A stretch of 64,000 nucleotides of DNA from Sinomonas atrocyanea. Its GTDB lineage: Bacteria > Actinomycetota > Actinomycetes > Actinomycetales > Micrococcaceae. A program made the translations under genes and the position numbers. Shown in pieces: positions 8,604 through 17,024 of this stretch (its first letter is position 1; each line of letters starts with the position of its first letter). The notes beneath the pieces are model-generated. The model worked only from the letters and a program-made list of their open reading frames with translations, was not told the origin of the DNA and did not search any database. The stretch is taken from the NCBI RefSeq assembly GCF_001577305.1, contig NZ_CP014518.1:4030001-4094000 (forward strand). Reading direction: 5' to 3'.

Positions 8604-10517
8604 TCAGGGCTGTCGGGCCGGGGACGGCGCCGAGGCCTGCTCACGGTAGAGCCGGGCGTAGGCGCCGTCCGCGGCGAGCAGCTCCGAGTGGGTGCCGTGC
8701 TCGACGATGCGCCCGCGGTCGACCACGTAGATGACGTCGGCGCCCACGACGGTGGAGAGCCGGTGAGCGATCGCGATCGTGGTCCGGCCGTGCGAGGCGG
8801 CGTCGAGGGCCTGCTGGACCACGCGCTCGGAGATGGTGTCGAGGGCGCTCGTGGCCTCGTCGAGGATGAGGACCTCGGGGTCCTTCAGCAGCACGCGCGC
8901 GATCGCGATCCGCTGCTTCTCCCCGCCCGAGAGCCGGTAGCCGCGCTCCCCCACCACCGTGTCGTACCCGTCGGGGAACGAGGCGATCGTCTCGTGGATG
9001 TTGGCCGCCCGGCACGCTGCCTCGAGCTCCCCGAGCGTCGCATCGGCCTTGGCGTAGCGCAGGTTCTCGGCGATCGAGGCGTGGAACAGGTACGTCTCCT
9101 GGCTCACGACGCCGATATGGCTCACCAGGGATTCCCGCTGCAGGTCGCGCACGTCGTGGCCCGCGAACAGGACGGCGCCGGAGCTCGCCTCGTAGAAGCG
9201 CGGGATGAGGTAGGAGACGGTGGTCTTGCCCGCACCGCTCGGGCCGACGAACGCGGCGTACTGGCCGGGCTCGATCGTGAACGAGACCTCGTCCAGAGTG
9301 GCCCGGTCCTCGCCGCGGGCGTCGGGATAGCGGAACGTGACGTCCCTGAACGCCACCTCGCCGAAGCGGGGCGCCCCATCCGGCAGGGGTGCGGCGTGGG
9401 GTGCGTCGGCGATGGCGGGCCTGAGGTCGAGGTACTCGAAGATGCGGGCGAACAGGGCGCCGGAGGTCTGCAGGTCGAGGGCCACGCGCATGAGCGCGAT
9501 GAGCGGGAAGAGGAGGCGCGCCTGGACGTTGGTGAAGGCCACGACGGTTCCGGCGGTGATCGCCTCGGTGCCGAGCGGCCCCGCTCCCCCCGTCAGCAGC
9601 AGCCCGGCCACGAGGTAGACGATCGCAGGGATCGAGGACATGAAGATCGTCACGAGCGCGAAGAAGTACTGCCCGCTCATGGCCTGGCGGATCTGCAGCC
9701 GCACGAGGTTGCTGTTCTCGGCGGAGTACCGGCCGATCTCGTCCGGCTGGCGGTTGAAGCTCTTGGACAGCAGGATCCCCGAGACGCTCAGGGACTCCTG
9801 GGTTATCGCCGTCATGTCGGAGAGGGACTCCTGCGTCTTCGTGGCGATCCGGGCGCGGACCTGCCCGACCCGGCGCTGCGCGACCACGAGGAACGGCATG
9901 AGCACCACGGCGATGAGCGTGAGCTGCCAGTTGAGCGCGACCATCGCCACGAAGGCCGCGATCACGGTCACGACGTTGCCGACGACCCCGCTCACGGTGT
10001 TCGCGAGCACGGTGGCGACCCCGCCGACGTCGTTCTGCAGGCGCGACTGGATCACGCCGGTCTTGGTGCGGGTGAAGAAGCTGAGCTCCATGGACTGCAG
10101 GTGTGTGAAGAGGCGCACCCGCAGGGAGCCCATCACGGCGTTGCCGACCGTCGAGGTGAGGTACGTCTGCCAGACCCCGAGCAGGGCCGAGAGCACGTAG
10201 GCGCCCACCATGAGGGCCACGAGTTCCCCGAGAACGGAGAGCACCGGGTGGCCGCCGGCGGGGAACAGGCCCTGGTCGAAGATCCGCTGGGTCAGCAGCG
10301 GCGGCGCGACGGAGAGCGCCGCGGAGGCCAGGACGAGCACCACCGTGAGCACGAGCGAAACGCGGTGCGGGCGGAACAGCTCCGCGATGCGTCCGAAGAG
10401 GTGCGGGATCTTCGGCGCCTCGGCGTTGAGCTTGCGCTGGAGCGCCGCGTCCGCGGCCGAGACGCGGCCGCGGACCACGGGGCCGCCGCCCCGCCAGGGT
10501 GGTGGCATCTGTGACAT
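8604..10517 (-). CDS. ABC transporter, fused permease and ATPase (multidrug-exporter type)
   Basis: Half-transporter of 637 residues. The N-terminal half has about six membrane helices (residues about 65-350). The C-terminal nucleotide-binding domain has Walker A GPSGAGKTT, signature LSGGEKQR, Walker B VLILDEAT and the H-loop IAHRLST. The order membrane-then-ATPase marks it as an exporter of the MsbA/LmrA class, working as a homodimer or with a partner. Start ATG at 10517 follows TAGGAGC; the upstream open frame is a shadow of the PadR gene. It lies 74 bases downstream of that PadR gene on the same strand, the usual arrangement for a PadR-controlled drug exporter. Confidence 0.92.
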   Translation of the reverse strand: MSQMPPPWRGGGPVVRGRVSAADAALQRKLNAEAPKIPHLFGRIAELFRPHRVSLVLTVVLVLASAALSVAPPLLTQRIFDQGLFPAGGHPVLSVLGELVALMVGAYVLSALLGVWQTYLTSTVGNAVMGSLRVRLFTHLQSMELSFFTRTKTGVIQSRLQNDVGGVATVLANTVSGVVGNVVTVIAAFVAMVALNWQLTLIAVVLMPFLVVAQRRVGQVRARIATKTQESLSDMTAITQESLSVSGILLSKSFNRQPDEIGRYSAENSNLVRLQIRQAMSGQYFFALVTIFMSSIPAIVYLVAGLLLTGGAGPLGTEAITAGTVVAFTNVQARLLFPLIALMRVALDLQTSGALFARIFEYLDLRPAIADAPHAAPLPDGAPRFGEVAFRDVTFRYPDARGEDRATLDEVSFTIEPGQYAAFVGPSGAGKTTVSYLIPRFYEASSGAVLFAGHDVRDLQRESLVSHIGVVSQETYLFHASIAENLRYAKADATLGELEAACRAANIHETIASFPDGYDTVVGERGYRLSGGEKQRIAIARVLLKDPEVLILDEATSALDTISERVVQQALDAASHGRTTIAIAHRLSTVVGADVIYVVDRGRIVEHGTHSELLAADGAYARLYREQASAPSPARQP

Positions 10518-10591
10518 GCTCCTACTTTCCGCCCGGTTCCCGCGTAGCCCAAGCGATCCGTGTTCGCCCCGAGAGGATCGGGCCGTCCTGG

Positions 10592-11284
10592 CTAGTCCTC
10601 GGCAAGGATCAGGTAGAGGGCCTTGCGGGCCTCGTCGATCTTCGCGGCAGCCTGCGCGCGCTGCTCGTCCGTGGCGGCCGAGCGGAACTGGTGCAGCACA
10701 CCCATGAACTTGCCCACGCTCTCCATGAACGCCTCGGTGGCCTCGCTTCTTCCGGGCGCGGCCTCCCAGGCCTTGGTGAGCTCCTCGGCGTGGTCCGCGA
10801 CGTAGGCGCGGCCGGCCTCGGTCAGGGCGTACTCGGTGCGCTTGCCCTCGCCCACCTGCTCGACGAGCTCCTCGTCGACGAGCTGCTGCAGCGTGGGGTA
10901 GACGGACCCGGGGCTGGGCTTCCAGATCCCGTTGGTCTTGGCTCCCGCGGCCTGGATGATCCCGTAGCCCGTGAGCGGCTGCTCGGACAGGAGCGAGAGG
11001 ATCATCGCCCGGACGTCGCCGCGGCTCGCCCTGCGGCCGCCGCGCGGTCCGAAGCCCGGCGGGAAACCGTGGCCGCCCGGTCCGTGGTGGCCCGGGCCGA
11101 AGCCGTGGCCGCCGAACCCGTGGCCGAAGCCGATGCCGCCCGGGCCCGGGCCGCCGGGCGTGAAGTCCCCGGGGCCTCCGGGGCCGAAGCCTCCTGGTCC
11201 GAATCCGCCCGGGCCGAAGCCCCGGCGCGGACCGCGAGGGCCGTCGTGGTGGTGCAGCGCGTCGTGATGGTGATGGGAACGCAT
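10592..11284 (-). CDS. PadR family regulator with His/Gly-rich N-terminal extension
   Basis: Predicted 230-residue repressor. The winged-helix PadR domain (about residues 88-165) shows DVRAMILSLLSEQPLTGYGI and the wing-preceding SVYPTLQQLVDEELV. A C-terminal helical dimerisation segment follows. The first 80 or so residues are unusual: HHHH and HHH clusters followed by repeated FGPGG units, a low-complexity Gly/Pro/Phe/His stretch. The ATG is placed after AGGAGAA. A perfect palindrome lies 27 bases upstream, so autoregulation and control of the downstream ABC exporter are likely. Confidence 0.88.
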   Translation of the reverse strand: MRSHHHHDALHHHDGPRGPRRGFGPGGFGPGGFGPGGPGDFTPGGPGPGGIGFGHGFGGHGFGPGHHGPGGHGFPPGFGPRGGRRASRGDVRAMILSLLSEQPLTGYGIIQAAGAKTNGIWKPSPGSVYPTLQQLVDEELVEQVGEGKRTEYALTEAGRAYVADHAEELTKAWEAAPGRSEATEAFMESVGKFMGVLHQFRSAATDEQRAQAAAKIDEARKALYLILAED

Positions 11285-11310
11285 GGTGGTTCTCCTCTCG
11301 TGATCGATAC

Positions 11311-11328
11311 TCAACGATATATCGTTGA
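11311..11328. promoter_or_regulatory. PadR operator candidate (18-bp perfect palindrome)
   Basis: TCAACGATATATCGTTGA is an exact palindrome located between the PadR start codon and the start of its leader. AT-rich centres with flanking inverted arms are common in PadR operators. Confidence 0.7.
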
Positions 11329-11382
11329 AGGTCGGAGAACAAGAGGTGGGACCACGAACGGCCGATCGCCGGGGAGGAAGGG

Positions 11383-11862
11383 CTAGGGCTGGACCTTGTG
11401 CCGGCTCACGATCGAGACCCGGTTGAACGCGTTCATCGTCACCGCGGCCCAGGCCAGCGCCGAGAAACGGGCATCGCCGAGCTCGGCCCGCGCCTTGGCC
11501 AGGGTGTTCAGCCGCTCCTCGTCGTCGGGGAGGAGCGTGACGGCCTCGGCAACGTCGAGCGCGGCCCGCTCGAGCACCGTGAACAGCCCGGCCTCGCGCC
11601 ATGCCGGGAGCACGTGCAGCTTCCGCTCGGGCACGCCCGCCTCGACCGCGAGGCGGCCGTGGAGGTCAAGGCAGTACGCGCAGCCGTTGATCTGCGAGAT
11701 CCGCACCGAGGCGAGTTCGACGACGGCGCGCGGCAGGCCGGCGTCGTCCGTCGCCTTGCGCACGGCGAGGGTGAGGGCGTTGAGGGCCTTCCACGACGTG
11801 GGATCTGACTTGTCGAGGTAGAAGGAGGGCTCGTCGGTGAGGTCCGGGGCAGGGTTGGTCAT
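11383..11862 (-). CDS. AhpD-like / carboxymuconolactone decarboxylase family protein
   Basis: A 159-residue protein of the alkylhydroperoxidase AhpD core family. The diagnostic helix is RISQINGCAYCLDLHGR, with the CxxC pair and a downstream His expected for a peroxidatic/proton-relay site. Preceding residues ELASVRISQ are also typical. Such proteins reduce peroxides or act as general thiol-dependent antioxidants; the exact partner is unknown. The ATG at 11862 is followed by a good core domain; the frame continues upstream through a palindromic terminator and is not believed. The GC-rich spacer before it holds the pobA terminator. Confidence 0.85.
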   Translation of the reverse strand: MTNPAPDLTDEPSFYLDKSDPTSWKALNALTLAVRKATDDAGLPRAVVELASVRISQINGCAYCLDLHGRLAVEAGVPERKLHVLPAWREAGLFTVLERAALDVAEAVTLLPDDEERLNTLAKARAELGDARFSALAWAAVTMNAFNRVSIVSRHKVQP

Positions 11863-11919
11863 GGACCCATCTTCGCCCGCGGCCCCTCGCCGGGGCTGCA
11901 GCGTCCGGCCGCAACGCGC

Positions 11920-11954
11920 AGGAGGTGACCCCCAGATTCTGAGGGTCACCTCCT
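11920..11954 (-). terminator. 12-bp inverted repeat downstream of pobA
   Basis: Arms AGGAGGTGACCC (11920-11931) and GGGTCACCTCCT (11943-11954) are perfectly complementary around an 11-base loop, just beyond the pobA stop. The arms belong to a degenerate GTCACCTCCTGA repeat family also seen at 14.2 kb. Confidence 0.6.
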
Positions 11955-12001
11955 GAAAGTCAGCTCCTGGGAGCCACCTCCCGCGGGTGGGCGGCGCGCG
12001 G

Positions 12002-13192
12002 CTACTTGCCCTGCCACCCCGTGTAGCACTCGGCGATGTAGGCGCGCCCATGCTCGGACTCGAGCAGCGAGCGGAGCTCGCCGAGCTGGCGCGCCCGGAA
12101 GAAGTCGTGGTTCTCCTCGCTCGGGACGGTGTGCAGGAGCGTGGTCATCCAGTACGAGAAGTACTGGGCCTTCCAGACGCGGTCGAGCGCGCGGTCCGAA
12201 TAGGTGTCGATGAGCGCGGTCGAGCCGGACTTGAAGTACGAGTCGAGGGACTCGAAGAGGAGCTTGACGTCGTGCAGCGCGAGGTTGAGGCCCTTGGCGC
12301 CGGTGGGCGGGACGGTGTGGGCGGCGTCGCCGGCGAGGAACAGGTTTCCGTGCCGCATGGGGGCCTGCACGAAGGAGCGGAACGGCAGCACGACCTTGTC
12401 GGTGATCGGGCCCTCCTTGAGCTCGAACCCGTTGCCGTTGACCCGCAGTCGCAGCTGCTCCCAGACCTGCTCGTCGGTCCAGTCGGCGGGGTTCGTCGTG
12501 GGGTCGCACTGGAAGTACATGCGCTGGACGGTGTCGGTGCGCTGGGAGATGAGCGCGAAGCCGTGGGCCGAGTTGGCGTAGATGAGCTCGGGGGAGCTGC
12601 GCGGGGCCTCGGTGAGGATGCCGAACCACGCGAACGGGTACGCGTTGAAGTAGGTCTTGCGGCTGGCTTCGGGGATCTGGTGGCGGCAGTAGGAGCGCGA
12701 GCCGTCGGCGCCCACGAGGATCTGGGCGCGCAGCTCGAAGTCGGCGCCGTCCGCGTCCGTGAAGTAGACCTTGGGGGTGCCGAGGAGGTCGTAGACGTCC
12801 GTGTTGGAGCACGAGTAGCGCACGTCGCCGCCGTCGGCCTCGCGACGGGCAGCAAGGTCGTCGAACACGTCGTTCTGCGGGTACAGCCACACGGACTGGC
12901 CCACGAGGCCCTTGAAGTCGATGCGGTGGCCCACGCCGTTGACGCGGAACTCGGTGCCCTCGTGCTCGTGGCCGTTGCGGAGCACGTTGTCCACGCCGGA
13001 GTTGACGAGCAGGTCCACGGACCCGGCCTCAAGGATGCCCGCGCGGATGGTGGCGGAGATCTCCTCGCGGCTGCGGATCTCCACGACCGTGCTCTCGATC
13101 CCGGCCTGGTGCAGGAGGTGGGAGAGCATGAGGCCGGCGGGCCCTGCGCCCATGATGGCCACCTGGGTGGTGATGACGGTGCGATCGCCCAT
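12002..13192 (-). CDS. pobA: 4-hydroxybenzoate 3-monooxygenase (PobA)
   Basis: FAD-dependent hydroxylase that converts 4-hydroxybenzoate to protocatechuate using NAD(P)H and O2. The 396-residue product matches the family length. The dinucleotide fold is IMGAGPAGLMLSHLL near the N-terminus. The second FAD motif, FLAGDAAHTVPPTGAKGLNL, and the mid-protein YRYSC-type DGSRSYCRHQIPE segment are characteristic of PobA. The ATG at 13192 follows AAAGGAA. The IclR regulator gene sits immediately upstream on the same strand. Within this window it would consume the 4-hydroxybenzoate expected from the 30-41 kb hydroxyacetophenone-like cluster. Confidence 0.93.
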   Translation of the reverse strand: MGDRTVITTQVAIMGAGPAGLMLSHLLHQAGIESTVVEIRSREEISATIRAGILEAGSVDLLVNSGVDNVLRNGHEHEGTEFRVNGVGHRIDFKGLVGQSVWLYPQNDVFDDLAARREADGGDVRYSCSNTDVYDLLGTPKVYFTDADGADFELRAQILVGADGSRSYCRHQIPEASRKTYFNAYPFAWFGILTEAPRSSPELIYANSAHGFALISQRTDTVQRMYFQCDPTTNPADWTDEQVWEQLRLRVNGNGFELKEGPITDKVVLPFRSFVQAPMRHGNLFLAGDAAHTVPPTGAKGLNLALHDVKLLFESLDSYFKSGSTALIDTYSDRALDRVWKAQYFSYWMTTLLHTVPSEENHDFFRARQLGELRSLLESEHGRAYIAECYTGWQGK

Positions 13193-13289
13193 GATCGTTC
13201 CTTTCGGGGTCGTGGAGCACTGGGCCGGCGGGATCCGCTGCGGCGTGCGTTTCCCTTGAGTGTGACGCCGCTCGCTCGCGCCGCGAACT

Positions 13290-13311
13290 CCGATTCCGTT
13301 GATCGGAACGG
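13290..13311. promoter_or_regulatory. Candidate IclR (PobR) operator before pobA
   Basis: CCGATTCCGTTGATCGGAA (from 13290) contains the inverted arms TTCCG and CGGAA five bases apart. A near copy, CCGATTCCGTTCAATGG, lies at 14132-14148 before the IclR gene itself. Confidence 0.5.
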
Positions 13312-13359
13312 CGAGTCGAAAACGAGAGTCGACGTCTCGGCGTCGTGCGCCCGGCGGCC

Positions 13360-14109
13360 CTACTCGCCCGGCGTGCCGAGCTGCCGCCCGATCCCCCGCG
13401 CCGCCGTCTTGAGGGGCGGCACCAGCTGCTGCATCCGCACCTCGGCGAGGGGCACGACGACGCCGATCGCCGCCACCGCGCGCCGCTGGCGGTCGTAGAT
13501 GGGGACGGCAATGCCCCACGTGTCGGGATCGACCACGCCGGCGAGCTCGGCGTACCCGTGCGTCGCGGCAGCGGCGAGGAGCTGGCGCACGTGCTCGGTG
13601 GTCGCCTTGCCGGCCGGATCGCGGAAGCGCGCGAGGTAGGCGGCCTGGACGTGCGGCGGCTGGGCGGACATGAGCGCCACACCTGCCGAGGAGACGTGCA
13701 CGGGCATGCGCCCGGCCACCTTGGCCCGGTTCGCCACGGAGCCGCGGCGCGAGAGGCGCTCGACGAACAGGACGTCGTCCCCCTGGAGCACCGCGAGGTT
13801 CACATTCTGGTTGAGGACCTGATGGATGTCGTCCATGAACGGCAGCGCGGCCTGGCGCAGCACGAGCGTGGGCGAGTTGCGGTTCACGAGCTCCCAGAGC
13901 CGCAGCCCGAGCTGGACCTTGCCGCCGGGCGCCTGCTCGAGGAGGCGGTGGCCGGCCAGCTGGTTGACGAGGCGGTGCGCGCTCGTGAGCGGCAGGCCCG
14001 CGCGGGCTGCCAGCTCGCCAAGAGGAAGGGAGCTGACGCCCTCGGGGAACGCCTCGAGGATGCGCACCACGCGGTCCACCACCGAGTCCCCCGATGCCGA
14101 GTTGGCCAT
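13360..14109 (-). CDS. IclR family regulator, probably of pobA
   Basis: A 249-residue IclR-type regulator: N-terminal winged helix (VVDRVVRILEAFPEG through LTSAHRLVNQLAGHRLLEQ, residues about 10-70) and a C-terminal effector-binding domain (about 85-245) with VHVSSAGVALMS. IclR members such as PobR and PcaR/PcaU control 4-hydroxybenzoate and protocatechuate genes. Position directly upstream of pobA, plus a shared sequence box before both genes, support the assignment. Activator versus repressor cannot be told from sequence. The ATG is preceded by a weak GAGCGGAG. Confidence 0.85.
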   Translation of the reverse strand: MANSASGDSVVDRVVRILEAFPEGVSSLPLGELAARAGLPLTSAHRLVNQLAGHRLLEQAPGGKVQLGLRLWELVNRNSPTLVLRQAALPFMDDIHQVLNQNVNLAVLQGDDVLFVERLSRRGSVANRAKVAGRMPVHVSSAGVALMSAQPPHVQAAYLARFRDPAGKATTEHVRQLLAAAATHGYAELAGVVDPDTWGIAVPIYDRQRRAVAAIGVVVPLAEVRMQQLVPPLKTAARGIGRQLGTPGE

Positions 14110-14131
14110 GGCTCCGCTCTCTCACTCCTGA

Positions 14132-14148
14132 CCGATTCCGTTCAATGG
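14132..14148. promoter_or_regulatory. Candidate IclR autoregulatory box
   Basis: CCGATTCCGTTCAATGG matches the first 11 bases of the pobA-proximal box exactly and lies 22 bases upstream of the IclR start codon. Confidence 0.45.
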
Positions 14149-14158
14149 TCCCACGGAT

Positions 14159-14252
14159 TCTGAAGGTCAGCTCCTGAAGGGCAGCTTCTGGAGAGCACCT
14201 TCTGGGAGTCACATGAGGTGACACTCAGAAGCTGACCCAAAGGAGGTGACAC
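14159..14252. repeat. Array of degenerate GTCAGCTCCTGA-type units
   Basis: At least six imperfect units in both orientations: GTCAGCTCCTGAA, GCAGCTTCTGG, GCACCTTCTGGG, then the reverse forms GAGGTGACACTCAGAAGC and GGAGGTGACACTCAG. The same motif occurs at 11920-11975, so the units flank the pobA/IclR pair on both sides. They may act as a terminator for the TDT-family gene that ends at 14253. Confidence 0.5.
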
Positions 14253-15332
14253 TCAGACGGGGCGGGGCGTCCGAGGCCGGGCGAGGGTGGACCACAGGTG
14301 CCAGAGCATCCCGACGAACGCCGCCGTGAACGCGGCCACGGCGACCCACAGCTCTGCCCGGCCGATGAACTCGACGATGGGCAGCCGGTCCGCCCGGCCA
14401 AGGTAGATGCCGGCCACGGCATACATGCCGAGCGGGAAGATCACGCTCCACAGGCCCGGCTCGTACGCGAGGGGGACGCGGTGCACGAGGTGCCGCCACC
14501 ATCCGGCGGCGAGGAGCACCGGGAAGAGCCAGGAGGCGAAGGCCCAGAACACCACGGACGCCCCCGCCACGAGGCCGCGCGTGGCGTCGACCATCGGCGC
14601 ACCCGCCATCTCGGCGATCCGCGCCCCGGCCAGAACGCTGATCGCCATGGCACCCATCGCCACGAAGTAGTTCGGCCGCAGGTCCTCCGGCCGGATCGGG
14701 TACGTCATGAGCCGGAGCGACACGAAGATGCCCACAGCGGCATACAGGATGAGCCCTACCGACCAGGCCACCACGGCGATGAGGGCGAGCGCGGGGCGCC
14801 AGTCATCCCCGGCCGCCTGCTCGACCGACGCCGAGGCCACCGCCACCGACTGGCTCGCCACGCACCAGATGAACCAGGACCCGTTCGCGTGCCGGACAAC
14901 CGGGCGTTCCTCCCGACCCAGCACCGCTGTCCACGGCACCACATAGCCGAGCACCGCCCACGCGGCCGCGGCCACGGCGAGGAGCGCAGCCGTCGCGCCC
15001 AGCCAGCCGGTCATGCCGAGCCGGACACCGAGCACGTTCGTCCCGGCAATGAAGGTGAAGAACCCGAACGCCCGCCCGGGGTCCATGAAGTCCCGCGACA
15101 TGTCGGCACGGAACCTCGCCAGCCGTGCCAAGCTCAGGACCAGGATCACCGCGTAGGAGGCCCCGCAGAGCGCGAGCAGCAGGGCCGAGAGCCAGTGGAT
15201 CTCCTCGAGCTCGAGCCCCACGGAGATGATCCCGGAGGCCATCGTGAGCGCGAAGTACCCGGGAGTGAGGGTGCGCACCGCCTCGCCCACGCGCGGGCCG
15301 AGGGCCTTCGGGAAGCTCGGGGCGGCACTCAT
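14253..15332 (-). CDS. TDT family (SLAC1/TehA-like) anion channel or exporter
   Basis: Predicted 359-residue membrane protein with about ten hydrophobic helices, the layout of the tellurite-resistance/dicarboxylate transporter (TDT) family, which includes TehA, SLAC1 and sulfite exporters. The opening LTPGYFALTMASGIISVG matches the family's first helix, where P-x-x-F/W-x-x-x-M-G/A-S/T-G-I is conserved. The substrate could be a small anion such as sulfite, malate or chloride; the sequence does not decide. The ATG at 15332 begins right before this conserved region; its ribosome site is weak. Confidence 0.82.
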   Translation of the reverse strand: MSAAPSFPKALGPRVGEAVRTLTPGYFALTMASGIISVGLELEEIHWLSALLLALCGASYAVILVLSLARLARFRADMSRDFMDPGRAFGFFTFIAGTNVLGVRLGMTGWLGATAALLAVAAAAWAVLGYVVPWTAVLGREERPVVRHANGSWFIWCVASQSVAVASASVEQAAGDDWRPALALIAVVAWSVGLILYAAVGIFVSLRLMTYPIRPEDLRPNYFVAMGAMAISVLAGARIAEMAGAPMVDATRGLVAGASVVFWAFASWLFPVLLAAGWWRHLVHRVPLAYEPGLWSVIFPLGMYAVAGIYLGRADRLPIVEFIGRAELWVAVAAFTAAFVGMLWHLWSTLARPRTPRPV

Positions 15333-15421
15333 GGCACCCAGCTTAGGCCGCGGCCGGGCCCCACACCCGCGGCCCGGCACGGGCGCCCCCGTAGCCTAGG
15401 AGCACCGACGGAAGGACGCCC

Positions 15422-16042
15422 ATGCCCCCGCACATCATCCGCTTCGCCGATCTCGCGCCCACCCGCTGGCGCAACGGCGGCGGCACCACGGTCGAGATCG
15501 CCCGCGGCGGCGTCCCAGCAGGCGACCGCCAGGACTCCCCCGAGGACTGGGACTGGCGGCTCAGCATCGCGGAGGTGGAGCGCGCCGGCCAGTTCTCGGC
15601 CTTCGAGGGGATGGACCGGGTCCTCACGGTGATCGAGGGCGAGCTGCTCGTGCTCACGGTGGACGGGCGCGAGCACGGTCTCGAGCGCTACCGCCCGCTG
15701 AGGTTCGACGGCGCTGCCCCCGCCAACGCAGCCCTCCCCACGGGCCCCATCCGCGACCTCAACCTCATCACCCGCCGCGGCGCCTGCTCGGGCTACGTGA
15801 CCATCCTCGAGCTGTCGAAGAAGCGCGCCCTGCCGCTCGGCCCCGGCCAGCTCGGCGTCCTCCTGCAGGGCGATGCCGTGGCCGCGCTCCACGGGGACGC
15901 CGGCGGGGCAGCCGCGGACGACGGCGCCACTCCCCTCGCGCGCTACGACACCCTGGTCGGCGGCGAACCTGCTCCGACGGTGAGCGGCCGCGGCTTCCTG
16001 GCCGTGGTCTCCGTTGTGGAGGCCGAGGAGCGGGGTGCATAG
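15422..16042 (+). CDS. HutD/Ves family protein
   Basis: A 206-residue bicupin-like HutD/Ves protein. The diagnostic N-terminus is RFADLAPTRWRNGGGTT, followed by DWDWRLSIAEVERAGQFSAFEGMDRVLTVIEG. HutD is often linked to histidine utilisation regulation and Ves to cold-responsive environmental adaptation in E. coli, but no hut genes are present here. A good GGAAGGACG precedes the ATG. A long inverted repeat follows the gene. Confidence 0.88.
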   Translation: MPPHIIRFADLAPTRWRNGGGTTVEIARGGVPAGDRQDSPEDWDWRLSIAEVERAGQFSAFEGMDRVLTVIEGELLVLTVDGREHGLERYRPLRFDGAAPANAALPTGPIRDLNLITRRGACSGYVTILELSKKRALPLGPGQLGVLLQGDAVAALHGDAGGAAADDGATPLARYDTLVGGEPAPTVSGRGFLAVVSVVEAEERGA

Positions 16043-16044
16043 CC

Positions 16045-16123
16045 CCGGGCATTTCGACACAACTCGTGGCCAGATCCGCCGCGATCCGCCGCAGGAGCCG
16101 CCGAGTTGTGTCGATATGCCCGG
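16045..16123. repeat. 22-bp near-perfect inverted repeat, 35-bp spacer
   Basis: Left arm 16045-16066 and right arm 16102-16123 are complementary except for one base; the core reads CGACACAACTCG on the left and CGAGTTGTGTCG on the right. It starts three bases after the HutD-like stop codon. A large hairpin terminator or a small mobile repeat are both possible. Confidence 0.65.
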
Positions 16124-16227
16124 CGCCTGCCCCTCATAGCGTCCTGGAACCACGCGCCACAGCACCCCTTCCACCCAGCGGAAGCCCCCCGTGGCGCGGC
16201 CCACGGCCCCCGGGATCCACTGGTCCC

Positions 16228-16938
16228 ATGGGTCCCAAACGCACCGCCACCGCCAACCATGTGGGGCGCGACGTGAGCGCGTCCATCCCCGCCGAAGCGG
16301 ACGGCGTGTTCGGGCTGGACACCGGGCTCGGGGACCGGCTCGGCCTCGAACTGGCACAGATCTGGCCGCGCGCGGTGGTCCACCTGGGGGTGCGCAGCAA
16401 CGACGCGCACACGCTCTACGCGGTGGCGATCGCCCGGTCGCTGCTCGCGGCCTACCCCGAGGCCGATGCCGGCGTGGTGCTGCCGGCGATCATGCTGCAC
16501 GACACCGGCTGGTCCGCGGTGCCCCCGGGCGAGGTGCTCGAGGCCATCGCCCCCGGCGGCGGCCGGCCGGACCTCGTGCTGCTGCACGAGAAGGAGGGCG
16601 CCCGGCTCGCCGAGGGGATCCTCGCCGCAGCGGGCGTCCCGGACGAGCGGGCGGCCCGGATCGTGGAGATCATCGATGGGCATGACTCGCGCCGCGAGGC
16701 CCTTTCGATCGAGGACGCGATCGTCAAGGATGCGGACAAGACCTGGCGGCTCACCCCGCACGGCCTGGACACGGTGATGGACTGGTTCGGGCTGGACCGC
16801 GGGCAGGCGCTGCGCCTGTGTGCCTCGCGGGTAACCGGGCACCTGTTCACCGACGCCGCGCGGTCGCTCGCCCGCGGCCTCGCGGCGGTCGAATCGGCCA
16901 ACCTCTGGCCCGAGCGGGCAGCGCTAGAGTTGCCGTAG
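16228..16938 (+). CDS. HD-domain phosphohydrolase-like protein
   Basis: Predicted 236-residue metal-dependent HD-domain protein. The pattern is an early His in VVHLGVRSNDAHT, then MLHDTGWSAVPPGE (the HD pair), then a later HEKEGARLAEGI and an Asp in KDADKTWRLT. This spacing matches the HD superfamily, which hydrolyses phosphate esters of nucleotides or related compounds. The substrate is unknown. The ATG at 16228 has no convincing Shine-Dalgarno. The gene may share a transcript with the following IclR gene, 86 bases downstream. Confidence 0.75.
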   Translation: MGPKRTATANHVGRDVSASIPAEADGVFGLDTGLGDRLGLELAQIWPRAVVHLGVRSNDAHTLYAVAIARSLLAAYPEADAGVVLPAIMLHDTGWSAVPPGEVLEAIAPGGGRPDLVLLHEKEGARLAEGILAAAGVPDERAARIVEIIDGHDSRREALSIEDAIVKDADKTWRLTPHGLDTVMDWFGLDRGQALRLCASRVTGHLFTDAARSLARGLAAVESANLWPERAALELP

Positions 16939-17024
16939 CCGCGCCGGCGCTGGATTCCGGCGGGGCAGGGCCGCCCCGAGGGGCGAGCGGAGAGCTAGGC
17001 GGGCAGGCGGGCGAGGAGGCGCGG

